From positions 1 through 64,000 of the forward strand of contig CAYXSA010000002.1 of the NCBI GenBank assembly GCA_964467315.1: DNA of 64,000 nt. Reading direction: 5' to 3'. Both the position numbers and the translations under genes were made by a program. This DNA is from JAAFIM01 sp964467315 (lineage in GTDB: Bacteria; Bacteroidota; Bacteroidia; Chitinophagales; Saprospiraceae). Positions 50,152-57,717 of the stretch are shown piece after piece; position 1 is the stretch's first letter, and every line of letters starts with the position of its first letter. The notes beneath the pieces were generated by a model. The model worked only from the letters and a program-made list of their open reading frames with translations. It had not been told where the DNA came from and did not search any database.

Positions 50152-51573
50152 ATGAAACTACATATACTTTCCTCCTCCTTTATGGTGGCTGTCCTTATGG
50201 GGATGCCCAACCTCCACGCCCACACCGCCCGCGATGGCGCGGAGCTGGAGCAGTATCTACGCGACCATCTGCAATATGCACTCAACGAACAATATCGCAC
50301 AGGCATACTTGCAAGCATCACAATAACACAGGCTGCTATTGAGTCGGATTATGGTCGCAGCGAGTTGGCTCGTATGGCCAATAATCATTTTGGGCTGAAA
50401 TGCAAAACCAGCTGGACAGGCAACTGCTATACAAAAGCCTCCAAAGAGCAAGACCGCAATACCTTAGCCGTGCGGGTTGAAAAAAGCGAATTTCGCGCTT
50501 ATGCCAGTGTAGCAGAGTCGTATAGCGACCGTTCTGATTATCTGCTTGCAGAAGCTCGATACAAACATCTTTTTTCGCTGCCTGCAGGCGATTACGCAGG
50601 CTGGGCACAAGGGCTACAAGATGCCTGTTATGCTACGGATGTCAACTATGCCAAAAAACTCATCAGTTTCATCGAACAGCATAAACTCTACCAATACGAC
50701 CAAATCGTTAGCGACCCTACGCTTTGGGCAAACGTAGCACCCAATACCAATAACACGCAACTAACCATAGAGCAAGTCAACCGCGAAGGCAGCGAATTGC
50801 AAGCCCGCGTACAACGCTTGGAGCGCATCGCCACCAGCGCCGAATTGGAGCGCAACGATATGCGCACCGAACTCACAGACCTGCGCCGACAACTGCACAG
50901 CACCAAAATCGAGCACCAACGCGAAATCGCAGAGCTCAAAGCCCGCATCGCAGAGCTGGAGCGCCTCGTCGAACTCCAAGAAGTACACAGCAGCCAACTC
51001 CAAACCAAAGTACGCCAACTCGAAACCGTGCAACAAAGTATGCTCCGCCTCGACCCCTTTCAGCGTTACTTCACAGAGGACGGCAGCGCCCGCACACAGG
51101 TAGAAATCTTTCCGCAACGCAAAAAAAATGCAGAAGGCATTTTCTTTCAAGCAGGCAAAAAAGCAACCTCCCTGCCCGAAGGCAAAACCCTGCTAAATAT
51201 CGCCAGCGACTACCAAATAGAATACAAAGACCTCTTAGCCTTCAACGATGTAGCGACAGAAGACGCAGACAAACTACCAAAAGGCTGCTATATCTATCTC
51301 GAACCCAAAGCAAGTAGTTGCGCCGAAATAGCCACCCCACAACATCAAGTAGCCGCAGGCGAAACCATGTATAGCATTTCACAACTCTACGGCATCAAAC
51401 TATCCAAACTCTATCAACGCAATTTGCTAAGTTTGGAAAAAGGCGAACAGCCCGCTGTAGGCGAATTTATCTTTATCAACGATAAAGCGAGCAGCCGCCC
51501 CCGCATCGACCACAGTGCCGCCCCCGCCCTCAAGCAAAATGATAGCAAATTCGGCAAAGGAGGCACACATTAA
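50152..51573 (+). CDS. Glucosaminidase (GH73-like) with coiled coil and LysM domains
   Basis: Cell-wall hydrolase of 473 residues. It has a signal peptide (LSSSFMVAVLMGMPNLHAH), then a glucosaminidase domain at about 35-190 with the catalytic Glu in QAAIESDYGRSELA (E64) and NHFGLKC. A coiled coil spans about 200-310, rich in Leu, Glu and Arg. Two LysM-like segments follow (LPEGKTLLNIASDYQIEYKD and VAAGETMYSISQLYGIKLSK). It would cut glycan strands and bind peptidoglycan through LysM. ATG 50152 is preferred over TTG 50140. Confidence 0.87.
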   Translation: MKLHILSSSFMVAVLMGMPNLHAHTARDGAELEQYLRDHLQYALNEQYRTGILASITITQAAIESDYGRSELARMANNHFGLKCKTSWTGNCYTKASKEQDRNTLAVRVEKSEFRAYASVAESYSDRSDYLLAEARYKHLFSLPAGDYAGWAQGLQDACYATDVNYAKKLISFIEQHKLYQYDQIVSDPTLWANVAPNTNNTQLTIEQVNREGSELQARVQRLERIATSAELERNDMRTELTDLRRQLHSTKIEHQREIAELKARIAELERLVELQEVHSSQLQTKVRQLETVQQSMLRLDPFQRYFTEDGSARTQVEIFPQRKKNAEGIFFQAGKKATSLPEGKTLLNIASDYQIEYKDLLAFNDVATEDADKLPKGCYIYLEPKASSCAEIATPQHQVAAGETMYSISQLYGIKLSKLYQRNLLSLEKGEQPAVGEFIFINDKASSRPRIDHSAAPALKQNDSKFGKGGTH

Positions 51574-51605
51574 GCAAACTTCTACATAAACGCATATAAG
51601 CAAAT

Positions 51606-51649
51606 AGCGCCGCAGCCCCTCAAAATTGGCTGCGGCGCTCTTCGTTTTT
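51606..51649 (+). terminator. Rho-independent terminator
   Basis: Strong hairpin AGCGCCGCAGCC/GGCTGCGGCGCT followed by CTTCGTTTTT, 33 bp after the glucosaminidase gene. Confidence 0.88.
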
Positions 51650-51654
51650 ATCCC

Positions 51655-51662
51655 TACCTTTG
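51655..51662 (+). promoter_or_regulatory. -7 promoter box TACCTTTG for thyA
   Basis: Exact TAnnTTTG match 21 bp before ATG 51684, immediately after the preceding terminator. Confidence 0.7.
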
Positions 51663-51683
51663 CGCAAAAATACCAGAGCTCTC

Positions 51684-52481
51684 ATGGAAAAAGCTTATTT
51701 GCAACTATTGCAACATTTATTGGAAGCGGGCAAACAGAAAGAAGACCGCACGGGCACAGGCACGCGCTCCTTATTTGGCTATCAGATGCGCTGCGATTTG
51801 AGCGAAGGTTTTCCGCTGCTCACGACCAAACGCGTACACTTTCGCAGCGTTGCGCATGAGTTGCTTTGGTTCTTGCGTGGGGATACTAATATCGCTTATC
51901 TGAAAGAAAATAAGGTGCGCATTTGGGACGAATGGGCAAACGAAAACGGCGACTTAGGTCCCATCTACGGCAAACAATGGCGCTCTTGGGCTGCCGCCGA
52001 TGGCAGCAGCATCGACCAACTCGCCAATATCGTAGCGGAAATCCGCCGCAATCCCGACTCGCGTAGATTGGTCGTTTCCGCTTGGAACGTAGCCGATTTG
52101 CCGCAAATGGCGCTTTCGCCCTGCCATTGTTTGTTTCAGTTTTATGTTCAAGAGGGGCGTTTATCTTGCCAGCTATATCAGCGCAGCGGAGATGTTTTTT
52201 TGGGTGTGCCCTTCAATATCGCCTCCTACGCGCTTTTGACTTGTATGGTCGCGCAGGTCTGCGGCTTGGAGGCAGGCGAGTTTATACATACCTTTGGCGA
52301 TGTGCATCTATACAACAACCACATAGAGCAAGCGCGTACGCAGTTGGAGCGGCAGCCTACGACTTTGCCGCGTATTTGGCTCAATCCTGAGATAAAAAAT
52401 TTGTTCGATTTTAGCTATGAGGATATAAAATTATTAGATTACGAGCCTCAAGCAGCCATTGCGGCATCGGTATCGGTCTAA
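51684..52481 (+). CDS. thyA: Thymidylate synthase
   Basis: Protein of 265 residues that methylates dUMP to dTMP using methylene-tetrahydrofolate. It has DRTGTGT, the FPLLTTKRVHFRSVAHELLW segment, the catalytic cysteine in MALSPCHCLFQFYV, QRSGDVFLGVPFNIASYALL and the C-terminal IAASVSV. It is full length. ATG 51684 is chosen because the longer TTG start at 51660 lies within the promoter box. Confidence 0.97.
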   Translation: MEKAYLQLLQHLLEAGKQKEDRTGTGTRSLFGYQMRCDLSEGFPLLTTKRVHFRSVAHELLWFLRGDTNIAYLKENKVRIWDEWANENGDLGPIYGKQWRSWAAADGSSIDQLANIVAEIRRNPDSRRLVVSAWNVADLPQMALSPCHCLFQFYVQEGRLSCQLYQRSGDVFLGVPFNIASYALLTCMVAQVCGLEAGEFIHTFGDVHLYNNHIEQARTQLERQPTTLPRIWLNPEIKNLFDFSYEDIKLLDYEPQAAIAASVSV

Positions 52482-52487
52482 GGAGGC

Positions 52488-52516
52488 TGGAAAAGCGCAG
52501 CCCTTTGCTGCGCTTT
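52488..52516 (+). terminator. Probable terminator after thyA / head hairpin of family A copy 22
   Basis: GAAAAGCGCAGC and GCTGCGCTTTTTC form a stem with loop CCTTT and a short T-run. The same kind of GC hairpin with a CTTT loop precedes box 1 in several family A copies, so it may belong to the repeat. Confidence 0.65.
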
Positions 52517-52528
52517 TTCGTTTGTTTT

Positions 52529-52617
52529 GCGTGAGGGATAGTAGAGCCGTAGCATGCTACGGCTCGGATAGCCCGACCCGCGCCCCTTTTCAGGGCGCGG
52601 GGCACGCCCCAAAAAAA
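52529..52617 (+). repeat. Family A structured repeat, copy 22
   Basis: Canonical copy with the perfect 22-bp palindrome, P1 GCGTG/CACGC and second arm CGCGCCC/GGGCGCG. The A-run ends 10 bp before the LRR gene start, so it occupies the ribosome-binding region. Confidence 0.9.
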
Positions 52618-52627
52618 TGCATCAACG

Positions 52628-53986
52628 ATGGACGAAAAAGAGCAAAAAAAAGCGGAAAAAGAGCATCAAAAGCAGCAACTTTTTCGGCTGATAGACAGCT
52701 ATACGACGGAAAATATCGATTTGGCGCTTGTGCTCATACAAGGCAACCCCACGCTAAAAGAAGTCGCCAAACGTAGGTATTATCCGCTTTTGCGCGAGCT
52801 TGACCCCAGCATAGGCACGGGTTTTTTACTGCTGCACAAGGTGAAAGAGGCGCTGCAATACGGCTACCTGCCCACTAAAAATGCGCGATATAAAAAATAC
52901 GATTTTGCAGCCATTTTAGCGCGCTATTACCGCGATTTGGGCGCGATGAACGCCGTCTTGCCCTTCATTGCGGAGAGTTTTCGCGTCATCAAGGAGCGCG
53001 AAAAGCTGCAACTGTTCATAGATTTGCAGATAGAGGAAGAAATACAGGTCGAAGAACTGCATATTATACATGAGCGCAGCGCGGTAGAAGCGTTACCCAT
53101 GCAGCATTTGCGCCATTTGAAAACGCTTTGGCTCTACAATGCGCCCAGCATTGCCCGCCAATGCGTTGAGCAGGGGCATATATTTTATCAGCTTACATTC
53201 TGCAATCTCGAAAATTGCAACTTGCAGGAAGTCCCCGAAGCCTTAGCGGACTTGCCCAAAGTCGATGCGCTGTATCTTTCTCGCAATGCGCTCAAACATC
53301 TGCCCCCCTCGCTGGCGAAATTGCAGACTCTGCGCAGCCTGCATATAGACGGCAATCCGCTTAAAATTTTGCCCGATTGGATACAGCAACTTCCCCTGCT
53401 TTCTACCCTCGCGGTCGGGGATTGCCAGCTTAAAAACCTGCCCGAATGGCTCTATAAAATGCCTTATTTGCGCTCTTTATATGCCAGTCGCAACGAAATA
53501 GAGCAGGTTTCGCCCCTCCTTTTTGTGCAGCCCGCCTTGATATGGATAGAGCTAAACGACAATAAAATACAAAAAATCGAGCTGCCTGCCGACCTTTCCA
53601 CCAGTGTCCTATACTACCTTGAGCTTAAAGAAAATCCGCTACGAAAATTCCCATTAGACCTCTGTCGCTTGCCTAAATTAACGACGCTTAATTTAGAAAA
53701 ATGTCAGCTTGAAACCATACCCGATAGCATCGACCAGCTCCAGCATCTCGACGTTTTGGGTCTGGAAAATAACCAAATAAAGGAACTTTGCCCCTCGATT
53801 TGTCAGCTCAAAAAGCTCAAACACTTGTATTTATTCGGCAATCCGATAGATGCCATACCCGATTTGCGCAGCCTGCCGCGCTTGGAGTATATCACTTTCT
53901 CGGAAAAAGCCCTGCCCCAAAAATCGCAAAAAGAAGCAAAAGTCAAAGCCCTGCTGCCGCCAAATTGTAAATATCACAGCCATTGA
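52628..53986 (+). CDS. Leucine-rich repeat protein
   Basis: Protein of 452 residues. The N-terminal 180 residues are charged and helical, with no signal peptide. About ten LRRs of the LxxLxLxxNxLxxLPxxLxxL type follow (VDALYLSRNALKHLPPSLAK, LRSLHIDGNPLKILPDWIQQ, LTTLNLEKCQLETIPDSIDQ). It is probably a cytoplasmic protein-binding scaffold. The N-terminal part is not recognised. It starts 10 bp after a family A repeat A-run, with no separate promoter visible. Confidence 0.8.
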   Translation: MDEKEQKKAEKEHQKQQLFRLIDSYTTENIDLALVLIQGNPTLKEVAKRRYYPLLRELDPSIGTGFLLLHKVKEALQYGYLPTKNARYKKYDFAAILARYYRDLGAMNAVLPFIAESFRVIKEREKLQLFIDLQIEEEIQVEELHIIHERSAVEALPMQHLRHLKTLWLYNAPSIARQCVEQGHIFYQLTFCNLENCNLQEVPEALADLPKVDALYLSRNALKHLPPSLAKLQTLRSLHIDGNPLKILPDWIQQLPLLSTLAVGDCQLKNLPEWLYKMPYLRSLYASRNEIEQVSPLLFVQPALIWIELNDNKIQKIELPADLSTSVLYYLELKENPLRKFPLDLCRLPKLTTLNLEKCQLETIPDSIDQLQHLDVLGLENNQIKELCPSICQLKKLKHLYLFGNPIDAIPDLRSLPRLEYITFSEKALPQKSQKEAKVKALLPPNCKYHSH

Positions 53987-54047
53987 GAATGACGAATGAC
54001 GAATGACGAATGACGAATGACGAATGACGAATGACGAATGACGAATG
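53987..54047 (+). repeat. Heptanucleotide array (GACGAAT)8
   Basis: Eight perfect copies of a 7-bp unit starting one base after the LRR gene stop. It is the longest array in the window, and the perfect identity suggests recent slippage. It is inverted relative to the array at 54307-54340. Confidence 0.9.
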
Positions 54048-54113
54048 TTGCGCATAGTCCATTGATAATCAAGTATATAACACAAAAAAAATACGCAACT
54101 TTTCACTTTTCAC

Positions 54114-54226
54114 TTTTTTGGGCGGGTCGGCGCTCCCCGCCGCTAACGCGGCTTAAAGGTCGCGCCGTCGGGCTATTCGCTCCATCAGCCGCCTGTGGCG
54201 GCTGGTTACGCTGCTATCCCTCCCGC
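54114..54226 (-). repeat. Family A structured repeat, copy 23 (GCGGG/CCCGC stem)
   Basis: The minus-strand ends are GCGGGAGGGATA and CCCGCCC with an A-run. P1 is changed on both sides relative to consensus. The central cassette is AGCCGCC/GGCGGCT. The second arm contains a GCCGCG/CGCGGC-like hairpin inside GGCGC/GCGCC. It is bracketed by inverted heptamer arrays. Confidence 0.85.
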
Positions 54227-54306
54227 AGTCATGGCGAACTTGATTCGCCATTATCCCGCCGCGCAAAGAGCGCGGCGCTTTAGGGGTTTTTTATAAAATT
54301 TCTTAT

Positions 54307-54340
54307 CATTCGTCATTCGTCATTCGTCATTCGTCATTCG
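54307..54340 (-). repeat. Heptanucleotide array (CGTCATT)n
   Basis: Nearly five units, reverse complement of the array at 53987-54047. Together they bracket family A copy 23. Confidence 0.85.
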
Positions 54341-54374
54341 CTACGCGTTCACTTCGTGTTCGTAATTAAAATCG

Positions 54375-54382
54375 TATATTTG
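54375..54382 (+). promoter_or_regulatory. -7 promoter box TATATTTG
   Basis: Exact TAnnTTTG match 50 bp before ATG 54432. Confidence 0.6.
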
Positions 54383-54431
54383 CTGTACCAACAAGGATAG
54401 ATAGCGTTTTTACCAACAATTTTGTAGAGCG

Positions 54432-55097
54432 ATGCGATTATTTTTAACGATTAGCTTTTTTAGTTTCTTATTTTTGGCTTGCCGCAAGGGCGATAGCTGG
54501 AAAGAGCCCTCAGCTTTGCGGCTGGAAATGGGTTTGCACAGCGATACGCTGCTGCGGGGCAATGATTTTTTGTTTGATACGGCGCGCTTGAGTGTGCGCA
54601 AGCTGCTGATAGAGGCGAGGCACGAAGTAGGCGGCGACTTGTTTTTTGAGCGCGATATAAGTACAGAATTGGAGCTTTTGCGCGGAGCAGAGGCGCAGTT
54701 GTTAGCAGATTTTGAGTTGCCGCAGGGGGCTTATAGCCGTTTTTCGGTTGGCGTTTGCTTGCAAGCGGGCAGCGCCTTAGCTGTGAAAGGCGTTTTTGAC
54801 TACAATAATCCGCATTGGGAGCCTGCTGTAGTGGAGTTTTTGAAGGAGAGCGGCGATACGATTTGGTTTGAGCTCTCAAGCGCCACCTTAAGCAAAGATG
54901 CCCCAAGCGTCTTGAGTTTGCAACTCAATGCGCCGTACTGGTTTCGGAATACCAAAAGCAGCATGATGCAGCAAGCTGCCTTCACACAGTCGGGCAATCG
55001 GCGGAAAGTGAGCATAGACAGCCGAAATAATCCCCGAATTTACAGCGAAATAAGCGCCCAGATGGGCAAAGAGGAAATCGCCCGCCTGCGTGATTAA
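54432..55097 (+). CDS. Lipoprotein of unknown function
   Basis: Protein of 221 residues. The signal peptide MRLFLTISFFSFLFLAC ends in a lipobox with acylated C17. The mature part is beta-rich (FDTARLSVRKLLIEARHEVGGDLFFERDI, FELPQGAYSRFSVGVCLQ), reminiscent of DUF4382/MbnP-like exported domains, though I cannot assign it. It is the only gene between two repeat-dense gaps and has its own promoter box. Confidence 0.68.
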   Translation: MRLFLTISFFSFLFLACRKGDSWKEPSALRLEMGLHSDTLLRGNDFLFDTARLSVRKLLIEARHEVGGDLFFERDISTELELLRGAEAQLLADFELPQGAYSRFSVGVCLQAGSALAVKGVFDYNNPHWEPAVVEFLKESGDTIWFELSSATLSKDAPSVLSLQLNAPYWFRNTKSSMMQQAAFTQSGNRRKVSIDSRNNPRIYSEISAQMGKEEIARLRD

Positions 55098-55127
55098 ACA
55101 GAAAACCGTTTTCTTGGGCTGGCAAAT

Positions 55128-55433
55128 GCGTGAGGGCAATGCCATTAAGGTATTACAATTTTTTATTGCTTTTTAGAAAAATTAAAACAGCCGTTTTCTT
55201 TTCTGTTACTTTTTTTTCCGAAGCGAAAAAAAAGTAACCAAAAAAACGCTTTTTGCGTCGAAAAACTCGCTCGGTCAAAAATGAAATTTCATTTTTGACC
55301 TCCCTCAAACAGTTTCGACGCGTCAACGGTGCGCCTACGGCGCAATTTATTGGCTCGCTACGCGAGCATTTTACGCGCTTAATCAAAAAAGCAATTTTTT
55401 AGTGTGATGCCTTAATGACATTGTGCGTGAGGG
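55128..55433. mobile_element. MITE-like element D, copy 2, with 9-bp flanking direct repeat
   Basis: The body (55137-55424, 288 bp) lies between two GCGTGAGGG motifs. The terminal inverted repeats match at 17 of 21 positions. It shares most of its sequence with copy 1: the same GTTACTTTTTTTTC/GAAAAAAAAGTAAC hairpin, the ACGCTTTTTGCGTCGAAAAAC segment, a GGTCAAAAATGAAATTTCAT-type hairpin, and TTTATTGGCTCGCTACGCGA. The hairpin stems have changed bases on both sides relative to copy 1. It has no coding capacity. Confidence 0.75.
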
Positions 55434-55519
55434 ATAGCAGTGTAGGGGCAGCCCTTGTGGCTGCCCCGCAACGGATAGCCCGCCCGCTGCGCGCGCGCAG
55501 CGGGCACGCCCAAAAAAAA
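55425..55519 (+). repeat. Family A structured repeat, copy 24
   Basis: P1 is GCGTG/CACGC. The central cassette is GGGGCAGCC/GGCTGCCCC and the second arm is CCCGCTGCGC/GCGCAGCGGG. Box 2 reads ATAGCCCGCCC. Its first box is the insertion point of element D copy 2. The A-run ends 31 bp before the sigma factor start. Confidence 0.87.
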
Positions 55520-55550
55520 TAAAAAGTGAAATTTTGTTCAAGTGCCATAT

Positions 55551-56120
55551 ATGGAAAAACAGCCACTTAGCGAAGCGGATTTGTTGCGGGGCTGTCTGGC
55601 AAACGATAGAAAGTATCAGGAGGCACTTTATAGGAAGTATGCCGATGATATGTACGCCGTTTGCATGATGTACACGCCACAGCCTGCCGACGCTCAAGAC
55701 GTTTTGCAGAATGCTTTTATACGAATTTTTGCCTCCTTGCACTCGTATGAGGCGAAGGGGCCTTTGCGTGCTTGGGTGCGGCGTATTGTCGTAAATGCTT
55801 CTATAGATTTTTACAAAAAGCGCAAGCGGGAGCAAGATTTGTGGCAGGAATGGGAGGACGAAACGCCTTTTTCGCAGGTGAGCGTCGACGAAATACTATC
55901 GAATGTCAATTATCAGGACACTATTCGCCTTGTAAATGCCTTGCCAGAGCGGGCACAGATGGTGCTAAAGCTTTATGCCATAGAGGGCTATAAGCATCAG
56001 GAGATAGCCGAAATAATGGGCATTAACGAAGGGACATCAAAATCGCAGCTCAACCGCGCCAAGCGACTTTTGCAAGAATCGCTCACCGCACAACAACGCG
56101 CCGTATATGAAAGAAAATAA
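55551..56120 (+). CDS. ECF-type RNA polymerase sigma factor
   Basis: Sigma-70 family protein of 189 residues. Region 2 is YRKYADDMYAVCMMYTPQPADAQDVLQNAFIRIF with GPLRAWVRRIVVNASIDFYKK. Region 4 is LVNALPERAQMVLKLYAIEGYKHQEIAEIMGINEGTSKSQLNRA. It has no region 1 or 3, so it is an extracytoplasmic-function factor. Its stop overlaps the start of the next gene by 14 bp, which points to that membrane protein as its regulator. ATG 55551 is preferred over GTG 55542. Confidence 0.9.
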   Translation: MEKQPLSEADLLRGCLANDRKYQEALYRKYADDMYAVCMMYTPQPADAQDVLQNAFIRIFASLHSYEAKGPLRAWVRRIVVNASIDFYKKRKREQDLWQEWEDETPFSQVSVDEILSNVNYQDTIRLVNALPERAQMVLKLYAIEGYKHQEIAEIMGINEGTSKSQLNRAKRLLQESLTAQQRAVYERK

Positions 56121-57567
56121 CCAAGAGCCTAATATGGGCGATATGGACGAGTTGCGCGATGGTGAAGTCTTGCGTGAGTCCTTTCAAGAGCAAAATTTGC
56201 CGACCTTGCCCGATTTATGGGCAAATATAGCTGCACAACTCGATGAAAAGCAGCCCCAAACGCAGCAGCCTACTCCTCCGTATCCTGGAGTAGAGGCAGC
56301 CCCTTTTAGTCGGGTGATGAGCAACCATTTTATGCGCTACTACTATCCGAAGGCACAGGGCAGCGCCTACAACGAAGAATTGGAGCAGGTTTGGCAGCGT
56401 GTAGAGGCAGCACTGCCGCCCACGCGTAGCCGCATTTGGCTGCGGCGCTTGGCTTTGCCTATGTTGCTGCTGTTGCTGCTGTTGCGCGACTGTGCCCCCG
56501 TTCATAAAATAGAAAAAACGGTAGCGGATTTCTCTATAGCTGAAAACTTAGAAGCCGCTAAACCTTCCCTCGTCCCCTCTCTTCTACGAATGGAGGGGCG
56601 GCGCGATGCTCGTAAAAAATTGATAATCAGTAGTTTAGACCTGCCAGTAGCTCAGAGGGCATCAAGCGGACAGCCAACTAAGGTAGCCCGTAGGGGAACA
56701 GACGCTGTTGTAAAGATAGTCCCCCAAGCCGCAGCTACAGCGCTACAGTTTGATGAACTTATCGCTTCTACAGAACTAAGCCCAGCCAGCACCAACAGCA
56801 CCCCACTCGCCGAGCTACAAATCGAGGGTAGCGGCATAAGTTTGGCGGAGGCGACAAAGCCCAGTCTTAGCGCCGTAGATAGTAGCCTGCTGCCGAGTAA
56901 TTCCTTTTCTTTGCCCGAAAATAGCAAGGAAATAGCCAACACCAAACGCAGCAAAACTCCCCCTGCCTTAGAAATTGGTATGGGTGCGGAACTCAGCACC
57001 CATGCCCTTTTGGGTGAAAAAACCTTTGCCGCTATACGCAAAGATGATTGGACAAAAACGGAATTTCGTGGTGCTGTGCAAACGCATCTGATGCTGCGTT
57101 TGCAGCTGCATCCGCGCCATGCTGTTGGTATTTATCTGTATCCCAACAACAGGCTTCGGCAGGATTTCGGCGGCTTTACGAGCGAGGGCAAATACGAGGC
57201 ACGGCGCATAGAGATGCGTTATGGGCAGGCACGCGCTGCGTATAATTTTCAACTGCGCGCCGACGAGGGCATCAGCCCGCAATTTTCCAGCTTTTGGATA
57301 GGCGGCGAAGTCAGCAGCTCCCGCCTTTGGCGGGTTTGCGAGCACGTAGATGAGCAACTAAATACCAATCTTTCTTATCGCAAGTGGGCGCATACGGCGG
57401 GCGTATCGCTGGGCTATCGCCACCGATTTGGGCGGGTAGCTTTTCAGTATGGTCTAAATGCCACGGCTTCTTTGAGCGATGTTTTGCGTTCTACCGAGCT
57501 GGGCGCGCCTTCGGGTAAATTGTTGTCGCTTTCGGCTTTTTGTACGCTGGCTTATCGGCTGCAATAG
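56107..57567 (+). CDS. Putative anti-sigma factor fused to a C-terminal beta-barrel-like domain
   Basis: Protein of 486 residues. The N-terminal 115 residues are soluble and acidic. A single membrane helix follows (LALPMLLLLLLLRDC, about 117-131), then a long Ser/Ala/Pro-rich periplasmic linker (about 135-285), and a C-terminal region of about 190 residues with alternating amphipathic strands (AVQTHLMLRLQLHPRHAVGI, FQYGLNATASL, FCTLAYRLQ) ending in an aromatic-poor terminal strand. The overlap with the sigma gene implies an anti-sigma role for the N-terminus. I see no zinc-binding HxxxCxxC motif. The barrel-like end is inferred from strand pattern only. Confidence 0.62.
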   Translation: MKENNQEPNMGDMDELRDGEVLRESFQEQNLPTLPDLWANIAAQLDEKQPQTQQPTPPYPGVEAAPFSRVMSNHFMRYYYPKAQGSAYNEELEQVWQRVEAALPPTRSRIWLRRLALPMLLLLLLLRDCAPVHKIEKTVADFSIAENLEAAKPSLVPSLLRMEGRRDARKKLIISSLDLPVAQRASSGQPTKVARRGTDAVVKIVPQAAATALQFDELIASTELSPASTNSTPLAELQIEGSGISLAEATKPSLSAVDSSLLPSNSFSLPENSKEIANTKRSKTPPALEIGMGAELSTHALLGEKTFAAIRKDDWTKTEFRGAVQTHLMLRLQLHPRHAVGIYLYPNNRLRQDFGGFTSEGKYEARRIEMRYGQARAAYNFQLRADEGISPQFSSFWIGGEVSSSRLWRVCEHVDEQLNTNLSYRKWAHTAGVSLGYRHRFGRVAFQYGLNATASLSDVLRSTELGAPSGKLLSLSAFCTLAYRLQ

Positions 57568-57591
57568 CCGCAATAGCGCCTGAACTTCCTT

Positions 57592-57703
57592 GTGTGAGCG
57601 GGCGGGCGGGGGCAGCCGCGCAGCGGCTGGTGCGAAGCACCGACAGCCCCCCAAGCACGCGACCCCCTGCCGCGTAGAGGCAGGGGGACACACCCCAAAA
57701 AAA
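57592..57703 (+). repeat. Degenerate family A repeat, copy 25 (GTGTG/CACAC stem)
   Basis: The ends are GTGTGAGCGGG and CACACCCC plus an A7 run. P1 has changed on both sides (consensus GCGTG/CACGC) and still pairs. The second arm is CCCCCTGCC/GGCAGGGGG. The middle holds CAGCCGC/GCGGCTG and GGTGC/GCACC hairpins. Boxes GGGATA and TAGCCC are lost. Confidence 0.65.
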
Positions 57704-57717
57704 TGCAAAAATTACCC

